From NCBI RefSeq assembly GCF_004011155.1, contig NZ_RJWG01000010.1:1-64000 (forward strand): a DNA stretch of 64,000 nt, in the 5' to 3' direction. Under the pieces are notes generated by a model. It was not told the DNA's origin. It saw nothing but the letters and a program-made list of their open reading frames with translations, and ran no database searches. Position numbers and translations under genes: made by a program. Numbering within the stretch: position 1 is the stretch's first letter; the number at the start of each line of letters is the position of its first letter. Below are positions 39,511-49,060 of the stretch, one piece after another. The stretch comes from Clostridium prolinivorans. GTDB taxonomy: Bacteria; Bacillota; Clostridia; Clostridiales; Clostridiaceae.

Positions 39511-40803
39511 TTAATTAATTAATTTATTTTGAAGATCTAATACAACCTTGGACCATTCAAATTCTGAACATCTTCTATTCCATTTATTAGCTTTATCTTT
39601 AGTATTAATAAGATTTATTATCTCACTACTAATAATTTCGCTATCATTTAAAATAATTGGACCTTTATCAATATTCTGCATTATTTCTTTAAGCTCATCT
39701 TTTTCACAGCCTAATATTGTTAAAATTATAGATTTACTTCCTATATATTCATATAATTTACCAGGGACTTGCGTGCTATTTTTATTACCATATAACAACA
39801 GAATATCCGCATTAACTACGTATTGCATTGCCTCCTCAAATGGTAGATAATTTACTATTTTTACGCATTCTAACCTGCTAAGAAGCACTTCATCTTCTTT
39901 GTCAGTAAACTGCCCAACAAAAATTATATTTAACTTATTAAATATCTCAAAATTATTTTCCTTTAATAACTTCAAAGCCTTATATAATGGCTTAACATCT
40001 CTTAATTCTTTATATATAGTTCCTGTGTGAACTATATTTAATTTGTCATTTTCAAATCCATTTGGTATCTTATTATTTTTTTCTAATTTTTCATATAACT
40101 CTTTCTCATAACCTCTATAAATTATATCTGCTTTAGATTCGCTTAACTTATATTTATTAATGTACATTTCCCTTGTAGATTTAGTAGTAAACAATAGTTT
40201 ATCTACGCTTTTTACAACTTTTAATTCAAGGTATTCATCGATAGTTTTCTTAATAAAAGAATTTTTATTTCTTAGTACACTATCACCATTCCAAGGATCA
40301 CTCCAATAGCCCACCCATTTTAAATCCTTGAATTTCTTTTTTAGTTTATATCCTACAATGTGGCTTGATGGGGTTTCATGAATTGTAAAAATCAAATCAT
40401 ATTTGTTCTTAGATATTAATTCGGAAGAAACTTTATAAGCTGGTTTTATCCATCCAACAAAGGCATCCGGAATTAAAAATGTTGTTTTTATAAAATGATT
40501 TATCTTAGACTTAAATCTATTTAACGATTCTGTTGCAGTGTTTTTTTCTTCATTTGCTTGTACTACTTTTTTTCTATTGAATAAATTATAGAAAAATCCT
40601 GGCTTAACCCTATAAATATCTACTTCATTATCAAATACATCTTCTAATGTTTCATCATAAGCAATAGAATTTTTGGGATATTCAACACCAACTACATCTA
40701 CTTTGTTACCCAATCTACTTAAATAATTTATATAATTTAATAACCTTATATTTCCCGATCCACTATATGGTGGAAGATAGGTTGCTATTAGTAATATTCT
40801 CAA
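39511..40803 (-). CDS. Glycosyltransferase family 4
   Basis: The protein of about 430 residues begins RILLIATYLPPYSGSGN, with the GT4 acceptor-side glycine loop, and has LNIVHTGTIYKELRDVKPL and YGNKNSTQVPGKLYEYIGSK in the C-terminal donor domain. The frame opens with GTG 40812, but that GTG lies inside the GAGGTGA ribosome site, so TTG 40803 is the likelier start. The sugar it transfers is unknown. Confidence 0.85.
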   Translation of the reverse strand: MRILLIATYLPPYSGSGNIRLLNYINYLSRLGNKVDVVGVEYPKNSIAYDETLEDVFDNEVDIYRVKPGFFYNLFNRKKVVQANEEKNTATESLNRFKSKINHFIKTTFLIPDAFVGWIKPAYKVSSELISKNKYDLIFTIHETPSSHIVGYKLKKKFKDLKWVGYWSDPWNGDSVLRNKNSFIKKTIDEYLELKVVKSVDKLLFTTKSTREMYINKYKLSESKADIIYRGYEKELYEKLEKNNKIPNGFENDKLNIVHTGTIYKELRDVKPLYKALKLLKENNFEIFNKLNIIFVGQFTDKEDEVLLSRLECVKIVNYLPFEEAMQYVVNADILLLYGNKNSTQVPGKLYEYIGSKSIILTILGCEKDELKEIMQNIDKGPIILNDSEIISSEIINLINTKDKANKWNRRCSEFEWSKVVLDLQNKLIN

Positions 40804-40857
40804 AACTTTCACCTCAAAAAAATAATATACACATTAACATTTATCAATTAACATATC

Positions 40858-42015
40858 TTAATCTACTATAAATAACTTTTCATATTTCTCAACAATACTT
40901 TCCCACGAATATTCATTAACTATCCTATTTTTAGCTTTTTTACCTAATTGATTTATTTCTTCTTCCGTTAATCTATCAGCTTTATCAATCACTTCCGCTA
41001 GGTTGCCTTTGTCTTTATTAAAATATAAAGCACCATCTTTTCCTACTTCTTCATTAAATACTACATTTAATAACAAATTAAGTTTAGTAGTTGCTAGTGC
41101 TTCTAATAATGATGGATTTGTACCACCAACTTCGTGTCCATGCAGATATCCATAAGCATTTTCTCTAATATTAGTTAATAGTTCTTGATCATACACAGTT
41201 CCCACAAATTTTATTCTGTTATCATCTTTAAAATTAGTAGTTGCTTGTAATTTTTCATAGAACTTATTTTGTTCTACATTTGTTATTATAACTAAGTCTT
41301 TTTTACTACTACTTGCCATAAATTCTCTAATCATTAATTCATAATTATTTTCAGGTACAAATCTACCAACTATCAAATAATATTCATTATTTTTAAGATT
41401 AAATTTATTATACCATGCATTAAGTTTTTCTATATTAGTTTCTCTGTTTTCTTTTACATCCGCACCATAGGCTATAAAAATTGTTTTAGGGTTATACTTT
41501 TTATATTCTTCTTTTATATAACTCTCTATTCCTATTGAATCACAAACCACTAAATCAGCTTTTTTTATCATTAATCTTTCACTTATTTTCCAATACTGTC
41601 TTATGAAATAATTCCATTTACTTCTCTTCCACTCATGACCATCTGGATTAACAAAAACCTTAATACCAAGCTTTTGTAATTGTTTCTTGTAAAATAATAA
41701 AAATGGTCCTATTCTACACGCTAAAACATAAATAATACAATTCTTAAGATTATTTTCTTCTATATACTTTTTGCACATTCTTAATGCTTGTATATCATAG
41801 ATTATAGCATTTGCATTGCCTACATCTTTTATCTTAACATTAAAGCATCTTGCATTATTATACTCAAATTCATCAGAAGTATCATGTGACATACACGACA
41901 CATGATACTTTATTTCATCTGATACCTTTTTCTCAGTTAATTTATCAACAAAAGTTTCAAATCCACCATATTTTGCTGGTATCCCCTTTGAACCTATTAT
42001 AAAAACATTCTTCAT
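40858..42015 (-). CDS. DUF1972 glycosyltransferase (WchF/Cps2T-like)
   Basis: The 385-residue protein begins NVFIIGSKGIPAKYGGFETF, the signature of DUF1972 N-termini, and has NPDGHEWKRSKW and GYLHGHEVGGTNPSLLEALA. Streptococcal WchF homologues add rhamnose as the second sugar of the repeat unit. If this one also uses rhamnose, the donor must come from elsewhere, as the local rfb genes are broken. AGGAG precedes the ATG. Confidence 0.87.
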   Translation of the reverse strand: MKNVFIIGSKGIPAKYGGFETFVDKLTEKKVSDEIKYHVSCMSHDTSDEFEYNNARCFNVKIKDVGNANAIIYDIQALRMCKKYIEENNLKNCIIYVLACRIGPFLLFYKKQLQKLGIKVFVNPDGHEWKRSKWNYFIRQYWKISERLMIKKADLVVCDSIGIESYIKEEYKKYNPKTIFIAYGADVKENRETNIEKLNAWYNKFNLKNNEYYLIVGRFVPENNYELMIREFMASSSKKDLVIITNVEQNKFYEKLQATTNFKDDNRIKFVGTVYDQELLTNIRENAYGYLHGHEVGGTNPSLLEALATTKLNLLLNVVFNEEVGKDGALYFNKDKGNLAEVIDKADRLTEEEINQLGKKAKNRIVNEYSWESIVEKYEKLFIVD

Positions 42016-42040
42016 TAATCCGCTCTCCTAAATTAATTAA

Positions 42041-43420
42041 CTAAATTCTCCAATAAACTAATCCATTGTTCTTAGCATCTTTTTTATCAACAACAGCCTT
42101 TGTATCTATACATATTGCATTCTTAGTCATTAACTCTGCTATATAATTACAATCTAAATTAATACCATGTTGTTTAGCTAATATCATAACAACATCAGCA
42201 CCTTCTAAAACTTCTTCTTGTGTATCATACTTATAATCATATTTAGTAGGTACCACAGGATCGAAAGCCTTAACTTCTGCTCCTTTTTCAATAAGTATAT
42301 TACAAATATCTATTGGAGGACTTATCCTATCATCATTAGAGAAATCTTTCATAGCTAGTCCCAATACTGCTACCTTAGCTCCTTTAAGACCTTTTCCTTG
42401 CTGCACTAATAAATTCTCTGCTGTATTTACTATAAATTCAGGCAATACTGCATTTTTTTCTCTAGCTAATTTAAGTATATCCATATTTACATTCATCTCT
42501 TTAGCTTTTGGAGCTATATAGTGATATGCATTTGGTATACAATATCCACCAACTCCTGGTCCTGGTATCAATAAATTAACTCTTTTATGAGTATTAGCTA
42601 ATTTAACTACTTCAAATATATCTATTCCTAAAGCTTCTGTAAATCTAGCAAATTCTTGTGACATTGCTATATTTACATCTCTTTGAACATTTTCAAAAAC
42701 CTTTGATGTTTCCACTACCTTTATATTAGTTGCAGCTATAACTTCTGCTTTACAAACTATACTTAATAAATCTATTGCTCTTTTTAAGCTTTCTTCATTT
42801 ACTGCACCAACAATAGTAGGCATATTGGCAAACTCATCAAAAGCTAACCCTTCTGCTATTCTTTCTGAAGCATATGCTAAATAGAAATCCTCTCCTGCCT
42901 TTAATCCAGATTCTTCTTCAAGTATAGGCATACACAAGCCTTCTGTAGTTCCTGGTATTACTGTACTTCTTATTATAACTAGATCACCTTTTTTTAGATT
43001 TCTTCCAATAGTTCTACATGCATCTTCAAGATAGTCGGTTATATACTCACCATTTTTTATAGGAATACCTACTGTCACTATTATATTATTGCTCTCTTTA
43101 ACAGCTTTATCCCCATTTGTAGTAGCTATATATCTTCCTTCTTGTAATTCCATATTTAAAACTTCTTTAATTGTTATACCATGAAATTCTTCTGTATGAT
43201 GTGTAATTCCATCATTTGTTTGTTGGACTAAATTTTCATCTACATCAACGCCTATAGTTTTACATCCTCTAAATGCAAAACTTAAAGTTAAAGGTAAACC
43301 TACAAACCCTTGTCCAAATACACATACTCTTTTATTTACTGAATCATCAGCTATATTTTCGTTAAACTGTTCCATAAATATTTTTTTATCTTCAATACCC
43401 TTTGCTTTAATCATTTCCAT
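42041..43420 (-). CDS. wecC: UDP-N-acetyl-D-mannosamine dehydrogenase
   Basis: The enzyme oxidises UDP-ManNAc twice with NAD to UDP-ManNAcA. It has the Rossmann loop VFGQGFVGLPL near 34, STVIPGTTE, YASERIAEG, and the catalytic Cys in GPGVGGYCIPNAY. Length is about 459 residues. AGGAGG is 8 bases before ATG 43420; the ATG two codons upstream is too close to it. It lies 6 bases after wecB. UDP-sugar dehydrogenases of related specificity cannot be fully excluded, but the WecB neighbour supports ManNAc. Confidence 0.9.
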   Translation of the reverse strand: MEMIKAKGIEDKKIFMEQFNENIADDSVNKRVCVFGQGFVGLPLTLSFAFRGCKTIGVDVDENLVQQTNDGITHHTEEFHGITIKEVLNMELQEGRYIATTNGDKAVKESNNIIVTVGIPIKNGEYITDYLEDACRTIGRNLKKGDLVIIRSTVIPGTTEGLCMPILEEESGLKAGEDFYLAYASERIAEGLAFDEFANMPTIVGAVNEESLKRAIDLLSIVCKAEVIAATNIKVVETSKVFENVQRDVNIAMSQEFARFTEALGIDIFEVVKLANTHKRVNLLIPGPGVGGYCIPNAYHYIAPKAKEMNVNMDILKLAREKNAVLPEFIVNTAENLLVQQGKGLKGAKVAVLGLAMKDFSNDDRISPPIDICNILIEKGAEVKAFDPVVPTKYDYKYDTQEEVLEGADVVMILAKQHGINLDCNYIAELMTKNAICIDTKAVVDKKDAKNNGLVYWRI

Positions 43421-43432
43421 ATTCATATCCTC

Positions 43433-44587
43433 CTATTTTACAATAAATTCATCTGGTTTGTTCTCTACTTTCTGAAAGCCATAAAGTATAGCTTGCACTA
43501 TTCTTCGTGATGCTTTACCATCTCCATATGGATTTATAGCATTACTCATTTCTTTATAAACTTCTGCTGCTTCTAAAATTTCTTCAGCAGTTTTTACAAT
43601 AATCTCTCTATCCGTTCCTACAAGCTTAACAGTACCCGCCTCAACAGCTTCCGGTCTTTCAGTAACATCTCTTAAAACTAATACAGGCTTTCCAAGGTGT
43701 GGCGCCTCTTCTTGAAGTCCACCAGAATCAGTCATAACCATAAAACACTTATTCATTAAGTTATGTGTCTCTTTTGTATCTTGAGGTGGTAATAAATGAA
43801 CTCTATGTAAGCCACTTAAATGTTTTTCTACTACATCTTTCACCACTGGATTTAGATGAACTAGATATACAATTTCCACATCTTCATTCTTAGTAACTAT
43901 ATCCTTAAGAGCTAAACAAATATTCTCTATTCCTTCGCCCCAGTTTTCTCTTCTATGGGCTGTAACCATAATTACCTTTTTACTATTAAAATCAATATCA
44001 TTTAATTCCTCTGAATTAAACAAATAATTTTCCTCAACAGTTGTATCCATTGCATCTATAACTGTATTTCCTGTTACAAATATATCCAATTCATTTATAC
44101 CCTCTTTTAAAAGGTTATTTTTTGAACCAGATGTAGGTGCAAAATGCATATCAGCTATAGCACCTGTTAACTTTCTGTTCATTTCCTCAGGAAACGGAAA
44201 GTACTTATCACCTGTTCTTAATCCAGCCTCTACATGACCTACCTTGATTTGCTTATAAAATGCAGCTAAAGAAGCTGCAAAGGTTGTTGTTGTATCTCCA
44301 TGAACTAAAACCATATCTGGAGTATATTCATTAAATAGTTCTTCTAAGCTTTCTATTACTCTGCAAGTTATCCCTGTTAATGTTTGTTTTGTTTTCATTA
44401 TATTTAAATCATAATTTGGCTTTATATTAAATAGTTCTAAAACTTGATCAAGCATTTCCCTATGTTGACCTGTAACGCAAACCTTTGATTCTATTTCTTT
44501 ATGTTTTTCTAGCTCTTTTACCAAAGGTGCCATTTTAATAGCCTCAGGTCTTGTCCCAAATATAGTCATTATTTTTATTTTTTCCAT
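43433..44587 (-). CDS. wecB: UDP-N-acetylglucosamine 2-epimerase, non-hydrolysing
   Basis: The 384-residue protein interconverts UDP-GlcNAc and UDP-ManNAc. It starts KIMTIFGTRPEAIKMAPLV and has VHGDTTTTFAA, HVEAGLRTGD, FPEEMNRKL, VTAHRRENWG and TDSGGLQEEAP, all characteristic of WecB/MnaA. AGGAG precedes the ATG. It is the second gene of the capsule operon and feeds wecC. Confidence 0.96.
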   Translation of the reverse strand: MEKIKIMTIFGTRPEAIKMAPLVKELEKHKEIESKVCVTGQHREMLDQVLELFNIKPNYDLNIMKTKQTLTGITCRVIESLEELFNEYTPDMVLVHGDTTTTFAASLAAFYKQIKVGHVEAGLRTGDKYFPFPEEMNRKLTGAIADMHFAPTSGSKNNLLKEGINELDIFVTGNTVIDAMDTTVEENYLFNSEELNDIDFNSKKVIMVTAHRRENWGEGIENICLALKDIVTKNEDVEIVYLVHLNPVVKDVVEKHLSGLHRVHLLPPQDTKETHNLMNKCFMVMTDSGGLQEEAPHLGKPVLVLRDVTERPEAVEAGTVKLVGTDREIIVKTAEEILEAAEVYKEMSNAINPYGDGKASRRIVQAILYGFQKVENKPDEFIVK

Positions 44588-44597
44588 ATTCTATCTC

Positions 44598-45269
44598 CTA
44601 TCTTGCATTTTCATCTCCAAATAATACAAAAAATGTCTTAAATATAAGCTTTATATCAATCCAAGTATTTCTTTCTTTTATGTACTTTAAATCTAATTCC
44701 ATCCATTCGTCAAAACCTATGTTGTTTCTTCCCATAACCTGCCAATAACAAGTTAACCCTGGTTTAGCTATTAATCTTTGCTTATGATAATCTGAAAATT
44801 GGTCTACTTCTCTAGGAAGGCTTGGTCTTGGCCCAACCAAAGACATGTCCCCTTTTAATACATTAAATAACTGAGGAAGTTCGTCTATGCTTGTCTTTCT
44901 TATAAATTTACCTATTTTTGTTATTCTTGGATCATCCTTTATTTTAAACATTGGTCCAGACATTTCATTTTTATCTTTAAGTTTATTTAAAAGTTCTTCA
45001 GCATTTTGAACCATAGATCTGAATTTATACATTTTAAATGTCTTGCCATTTTGCCCTATTCTATCCTGCGAAAAAATAACAGGACCTGGAGATCCTATTT
45101 TTATTAAAACAGCTATAATTATCATTAAAGGGCTTAAAATTACAATTCCAAAAAAAGATCCCAAAATATCAAGTGTTCTTTTTATTACATAATATATTTG
45201 AGATTTTTCAAAGTTTTCTTTTATTTTTACATCATACTGCACATCACTTTGACTTTCTATTTTTTGCAA
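44598..45269 (-). CDS. Undecaprenyl-phosphate sugar phosphotransferase (initiating, WcaJ/CpsE C-terminal type)
   Basis: The 223-residue protein has one membrane helix (about 32-56) and the bacterial sugar transferase domain: KRTLDILGSFFGIVIL, SPGPVIFSQDRIGQNGK, KMYKFRSM, TSIDELPQLFNVLKGDMSL and VGPRPSLPRE. It puts the first sugar-1-phosphate on the lipid carrier and starts each repeat unit. It is the short form without the N-terminal multi-helix domain. The start is TTG behind GGGGGGAT. It is the first gene of the operon; 45270-45525 upstream is an AT-rich leader with a short GCCC...GGGC hairpin. Confidence 0.92.
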   Translation of the reverse strand: MQKIESQSDVQYDVKIKENFEKSQIYYVIKRTLDILGSFFGIVILSPLMIIIAVLIKIGSPGPVIFSQDRIGQNGKTFKMYKFRSMVQNAEELLNKLKDKNEMSGPMFKIKDDPRITKIGKFIRKTSIDELPQLFNVLKGDMSLVGPRPSLPREVDQFSDYHKQRLIAKPGLTCYWQVMGRNNIGFDEWMELDLKYIKERNTWIDIKLIFKTFFVLFGDENAR

Positions 45270-45530
45270 TTAAATCCCCCCATAAATTCTTTATAAACCC
45301 ATATTTAATCTATTAAAATTATTTTTTATAAAAGTTTTTGTAATTTTATATCTGTAAAAACTTTTATATAACTCTTATATAATTTATTTTACAATAAATT
45401 ATATATTTCATCAAATGTATAATTTGACATAATTAAAATATAACGCCCTTTTCTCGGGCTATTTATATATTAAAAATTTATATTTTGTAATTAAAATGTC
45501 GAATTATGTCTATAAAAAATATATAAAAAA

Positions 45531-45548
45531 CTGCCAAGTACTTGGCAG
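45531..45548. terminator. Terminator between bofA and the capsule operon
   Basis: CTGCCAAGTACTTGGCAG is a perfect 18-base palindrome flanked by A and T runs on both sides. On the minus strand it ends the bofA unit, 4 bases after its stop codon. Confidence 0.8.
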
Positions 45549-45552
45549 CTTT

Positions 45553-45807
45553 TTATAAAAATAATTTAAATATTATAAGAAATATAACTCCCGGAACACC
45601 TAAAAATCCTGCTATTAAAGCTGTTACTAAGTTTATACCTATGTAAAATTTAAAATAGGCTCCTATGAAATTTACAGCAAAAAGCATTATAACTCCTAAA
45701 ATTGTATTGGCTAAAAGTTTAAAAAACAACTTTATTGGCCAAGAAAATATTTTAATTATAAGAAAAATTGCTATAACTGCAATTATAAAATACCCCATGT
45801 ATTCCAT
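45553..45807 (-). CDS. bofA: BofA family inhibitor of pro-sigma-K processing
   Basis: The 84-residue membrane protein has two hydrophobic helices and the BofA C-terminal signature GINLVTALIAGFLGVPGV. In B. subtilis BofA holds the SpoIVFB protease inactive in the forespore membrane, so this gene points to a spore-former. It follows a DUF2508 gene, as in other clostridia. Confidence 0.85.
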   Translation of the reverse strand: MEYMGYFIIAVIAIFLIIKIFSWPIKLFFKLLANTILGVIMLFAVNFIGAYFKFYIGINLVTALIAGFLGVPGVIFLIIFKLFL

Positions 45808-45885
45808 TATATCACCCCTTAAGCTTATAATATATTATACAATATTTATATTCAAGGGGTTAAATTATAATACTATATTTAGGTA

Positions 45886-46158
45886 TCATATTGCTTTAAA
45901 TTCATCAATCATAAAACTTGCATCTACTTGAATTTCTTTATCTTTTGCCTGTTTTAAAAGATACGAAAGCCTTACCTTTGCTGCATTTTCTTTATATATT
46001 GCATAGTCTATAAGCTGAGGATCAAAAGCTATGTCAAAGTTCTGTCTTGCTATTTCCAGTTCATATTTAGCATCTTCTATAGATTTTATAAGTTCTTTTT
46101 CATCTTCAGTATAAGTATTTTTTTTAAATAAATATTCTATTATAGCCAGCCTATTCAT
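45886..46158 (-). CDS. DUF2508 family protein (YaaL-like)
   Basis: The small protein of about 90 residues is helical, with LIKSIEDAKYELEIARQNFD and LIDYAIYKENAAKVRLSYLL, the DUF2508 pattern. No function is known. GGAGG lies 5 bases before ATG 46158; an upstream ATG seven codons earlier has no ribosome site. The bofA neighbour supports the assignment. Confidence 0.82.
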   Translation of the reverse strand: MNRLAIIEYLFKKNTYTEDEKELIKSIEDAKYELEIARQNFDIAFDPQLIDYAIYKENAAKVRLSYLLKQAKDKEIQVDASFMIDEFKAI

Positions 46159-46421
46159 AATATCCTCCATTTTTATCAACTTTATTATATTTAAATTGTT
46201 GACATAAAATAGAAATTGTATTCAAAATTTAAACTTTACAATATATTTATATTAAGTTAGTATTAATGTGTATATATCCATATCTTCAAAATTTAATGTA
46301 GCCATAGTTTAAAATAGCAATTTTCTTTGCAAAAATAAAATATATTTTATTTTTTTTTGAATATTTATATTAATTAGCATATTTAATACATCACTAAATT
46401 TATAGGTAAAAAGGTGATAAT

Positions 46422-47285
46422 ATGAAAATAATTACTGATTCAGCAATTGTAATTAAAACTTATAATAATAATATAATTTCTGTAAAAATGAATGGATTAG
46501 AAAGAATATTATTTAGCAAAGGTATTGGATTTGGTAAAAAAGCTGGAGATAAAATTGAAAAAGGTACTAAAGTAGAAAAAGTATTTGTTATTGAAGATGA
46601 AGATAATTTAAGAAACTTTGAAGAAGTAGTGGAAAATGTTGATGAAGAATTTATTTCTTTATGTGAAAAAATAATATCTTATATTGCAAGTGAATTAAAT
46701 GAGGAATTAAATGAAAGAATTCATATTGCATTAGTAGATCATTTAAATTTTGCAATAATGAGACTTTCAAATAAAGATGAAATAGAAAATCCATTTCTTG
46801 TGGAAATAAAGGCACTTTATCCAAAAGAATATGAATTAGCAAAGAAAGCTATAAAGATTTTAGAAACAGAAAAAAATATAACTATACCAGAAAGTGAAAT
46901 TGGATTTATAGCATTACATATTCATTCTGCTAGAAATTCTGGTAAGGTATCCAATACAATAAAGAACACCTATTTAATAAATTCAATAGTTAAACATATA
47001 GAAGAAAAACTAGCTATAGAAATAGATAAAAATTCTTTAGATTATGCTAGATTTTTAACTCATCTAAAATTTGCAATAAAAAGAGTACTTTTAGATATAC
47101 CTATTAAAAATGATTTTATAAAAGAAATAAAATCTAAATATAAATTATCTTATAAAATATCTAAAGATGTTTCAAAAATATTATCTAAAGGTCTAGAAAA
47201 AAATATTAGTGAAGGTGAAATAGCTTATTTAGCAATGCATATAGAAAGACTTAGAGTAGCTGAAACTGAAAAGAAAAATAGTTAA
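46422..47285 (+). CDS. glcT: BglG-family transcription antiterminator, GlcT-like
   Basis: The 287-residue protein has an N-terminal RNA-binding (CAT) domain with LFSKGIGFGKKAGD near 30-44, and two PTS regulation domains. Their phosphorylatable histidines lie in LVDHLNFAI, ALHIHSA, FLTHLKFAI and AMHIERL. When dephosphorylated in the presence of sugar it binds the RAT RNA and prevents termination. The RAT site and terminator lie downstream, before ptsG, so it most likely controls ptsG, as GlcT does in B. subtilis. Confidence 0.9.
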   Translation: MKIITDSAIVIKTYNNNIISVKMNGLERILFSKGIGFGKKAGDKIEKGTKVEKVFVIEDEDNLRNFEEVVENVDEEFISLCEKIISYIASELNEELNERIHIALVDHLNFAIMRLSNKDEIENPFLVEIKALYPKEYELAKKAIKILETEKNITIPESEIGFIALHIHSARNSGKVSNTIKNTYLINSIVKHIEEKLAIEIDKNSLDYARFLTHLKFAIKRVLLDIPIKNDFIKEIKSKYKLSYKISKDVSKILSKGLEKNISEGEIAYLAMHIERLRVAETEKKNS

Positions 47286-47371
47286 TTATTTTAATATAAA
47301 ATTTTAAAAATGTATTGATTATTTATAAAATATATTATATTATGAGTGTGTAAATATTTATAGGTTTTTAC

Positions 47372-47403
47372 AGCGTGTAACCGATTAATTTCGGGCAAAA
47401 GCT
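47372..47403 (+). promoter_or_regulatory. RAT antiterminator RNA element
   Basis: AGC, GTGTAACCGA, CGGGCA and GCT form an imperfect hairpin: AGC pairs with GCT and CCGA with TCGG, with the internal bulges typical of ribonucleic antiterminators. Its last bases AGCT are also the start of the next terminator stem, so the two structures exclude each other. Confidence 0.75.
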
Positions 47404-47442
47404 GAAAAAGATAATTTAATTTGTCTTTTTCAGCTTTTTTGT
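47399..47442 (+). terminator. Leader terminator of ptsG
   Basis: AAGCTGAAAAAGA pairs exactly with TCTTTTTCAGCTT over a 12-base loop and is followed by a T run. It lies 90 bases before the ptsG start and overlaps the RAT element by five bases. Confidence 0.88.
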
Positions 47443-47532
47443 TTTTATAAATTTCTTTTAAAACATTTATTTTTAGTATTTAAGGATGAAAAATCCTTAA
47501 AATAAAATTATAAATAAAGGAGGAGCTTTTTT

Positions 47533-48978
47533 ATGATGAAATTTTTACAAAAATTAGGTAAATCATTAATGCTTCCAGTAGCAGCTTTACCTGTAGCAGG
47601 TATTTTAATGGGTATTGGTTACTGGATAGATCCTTCTGGTTGGGGATCAAACAGCGTAGTATCAGCTTTTTTATTAAAAGGCGGTGGTGCAATAATTGAT
47701 AACATGGCTCTTTTATTTGCAATAGGTGTAAGTGTTGGAATGTCTGATGATAATGATGGTACAGCAGGTCTTGCTGGTCTTGTTTCTTGGCTTGTTATTA
47801 CAACTTTACTTTCTCCATCTGCAGTAGCAATGTTTAAAGGAGTTGATGTATCTGCAGTACCTACAGCTTTTAGTAAAATTCAAACTCAATTTATAGGTAT
47901 TTTGGCAGGTTTAATTGGTGCTTATTGCTATAATAAATTTAAAAATACTAAACTTCCTGATGCTTTAGGTTTTTTTAGTGGTAAAAGAAGTGTTGCTATA
48001 GTAACATCTGGATTATCAATTATTGCAGCAATTATATTATTTTTTATTTGGCCTGTTGTTTATAGTGCATTAGTTGCTTTTGGTAAAGGAATTATATCTA
48101 CAGGAGCTATTGGTGCTGGAATTTATGCATTTTTTAATAGACTTTTAATACCTACTGGTCTTCATCATGCACTTAACTCTGTATTTTGGTTTGATGTAGC
48201 CGGAATTAATGATATAGGGAAATTTTGGGGAACTAAATCAGGTGGAGTTTTCGGACAAACTGGTATGTATATGACTGGGTTTTTCCCTGTAATGATGTTT
48301 GGTCTTCCAGCAGCTGCATTAGCTATGTACCATACAGCCAAAGAAAAAAAGAAAAAAGTAGTATATGGTTTATTATTAGGATCTGCATTATCTTCTTTCT
48401 TTACTGGTATTACAGAACCATTAGAATTTTCTTTTATGTTCTTAGCTCCTGGACTTTATGTTGTTCATGCCGCTTTAACAGGAATTTCAGTAGCTGTATG
48501 TGCAATTCTTCCAGTTAGAGCTGGATTTAACTTCAGTGCAGGTTTTGTAGACTGGTTTTTAAGTTTTAAAGCTCCTATGGCTAAAAATCCTCTTTTGATT
48601 ATACCAATTGGTTTAGTAGTGGGAATTATTTATTATATAGTATTTCGCTTAGTAATTACAATGTGGGATTTAAAAACACCTGGTAGAGAAAATGATGATA
48701 TAAATGAAGAAATGAATATAAGTCTTGAAAATAACGATTATACTAAAGTTGCATCAACTATATTAAAAGGGGTTGGCGGAAAAGAAAATATAGTATCTAT
48801 TGATAATTGCGTAACTAGACTTCGTTTACAAGTTAAAGATCCATCTAAAGTAAATGAAAAAATTATTAAATCTTCAGGCGCATCTGGTGTAATTAGACCA
48901 GGTAAAACAAGCGTACAAATTATTATAGGAACACAAGTACAATTTGTAGCTGACGAATTTAGAAAGTTATGCAAATAA
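47533..48978 (+). CDS. ptsG: PTS glucose (or N-acetylglucosamine) transporter, EIICB
   Basis: The 481-residue membrane protein imports and phosphorylates sugar. The EIIC domain (about 1-385) has FLQKLGKSLMLPVAALPVAG and LIPTGLHHALNSVFWFD and the conserved GITEPLEFSFMF. The EIIB domain (about 400-481) has the phosphorylated Cys426 in DNCVTRLR. No EIIA domain is fused. The GlcT-type control favours glucose; a NagE-type substrate is possible. AAGGAGGAG precedes the ATG. Confidence 0.9.
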   Translation: MMKFLQKLGKSLMLPVAALPVAGILMGIGYWIDPSGWGSNSVVSAFLLKGGGAIIDNMALLFAIGVSVGMSDDNDGTAGLAGLVSWLVITTLLSPSAVAMFKGVDVSAVPTAFSKIQTQFIGILAGLIGAYCYNKFKNTKLPDALGFFSGKRSVAIVTSGLSIIAAIILFFIWPVVYSALVAFGKGIISTGAIGAGIYAFFNRLLIPTGLHHALNSVFWFDVAGINDIGKFWGTKSGGVFGQTGMYMTGFFPVMMFGLPAAALAMYHTAKEKKKKVVYGLLLGSALSSFFTGITEPLEFSFMFLAPGLYVVHAALTGISVAVCAILPVRAGFNFSAGFVDWFLSFKAPMAKNPLLIIPIGLVVGIIYYIVFRLVITMWDLKTPGRENDDINEEMNISLENNDYTKVASTILKGVGGKENIVSIDNCVTRLRLQVKDPSKVNEKIIKSSGASGVIRPGKTSVQIIIGTQVQFVADEFRKLCK

Positions 48979-49025
48979 TTAAATATAAACTATAAATACT
49001 AAAACTTATATAATTTCAAAGATAT

Positions 49026-49057
49026 AGCCATTCATAATTTTTTATGAATGGCTTTTT
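49026..49057. terminator. Terminator between ptsG and the polyferredoxin gene
   Basis: AGCCATTCATAA and TTATGAATGGCT pair exactly over a 4-base loop and are followed by T. The two genes converge here, so it probably serves both. Confidence 0.85.
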
Positions 49058-49060
49058 AAT

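Noticed and set aside
46180-46421. A possible second RAT or riboswitch upstream of glcT.
   Set aside because: No paired structure or terminator is visible; the stretch is simply AT-rich.
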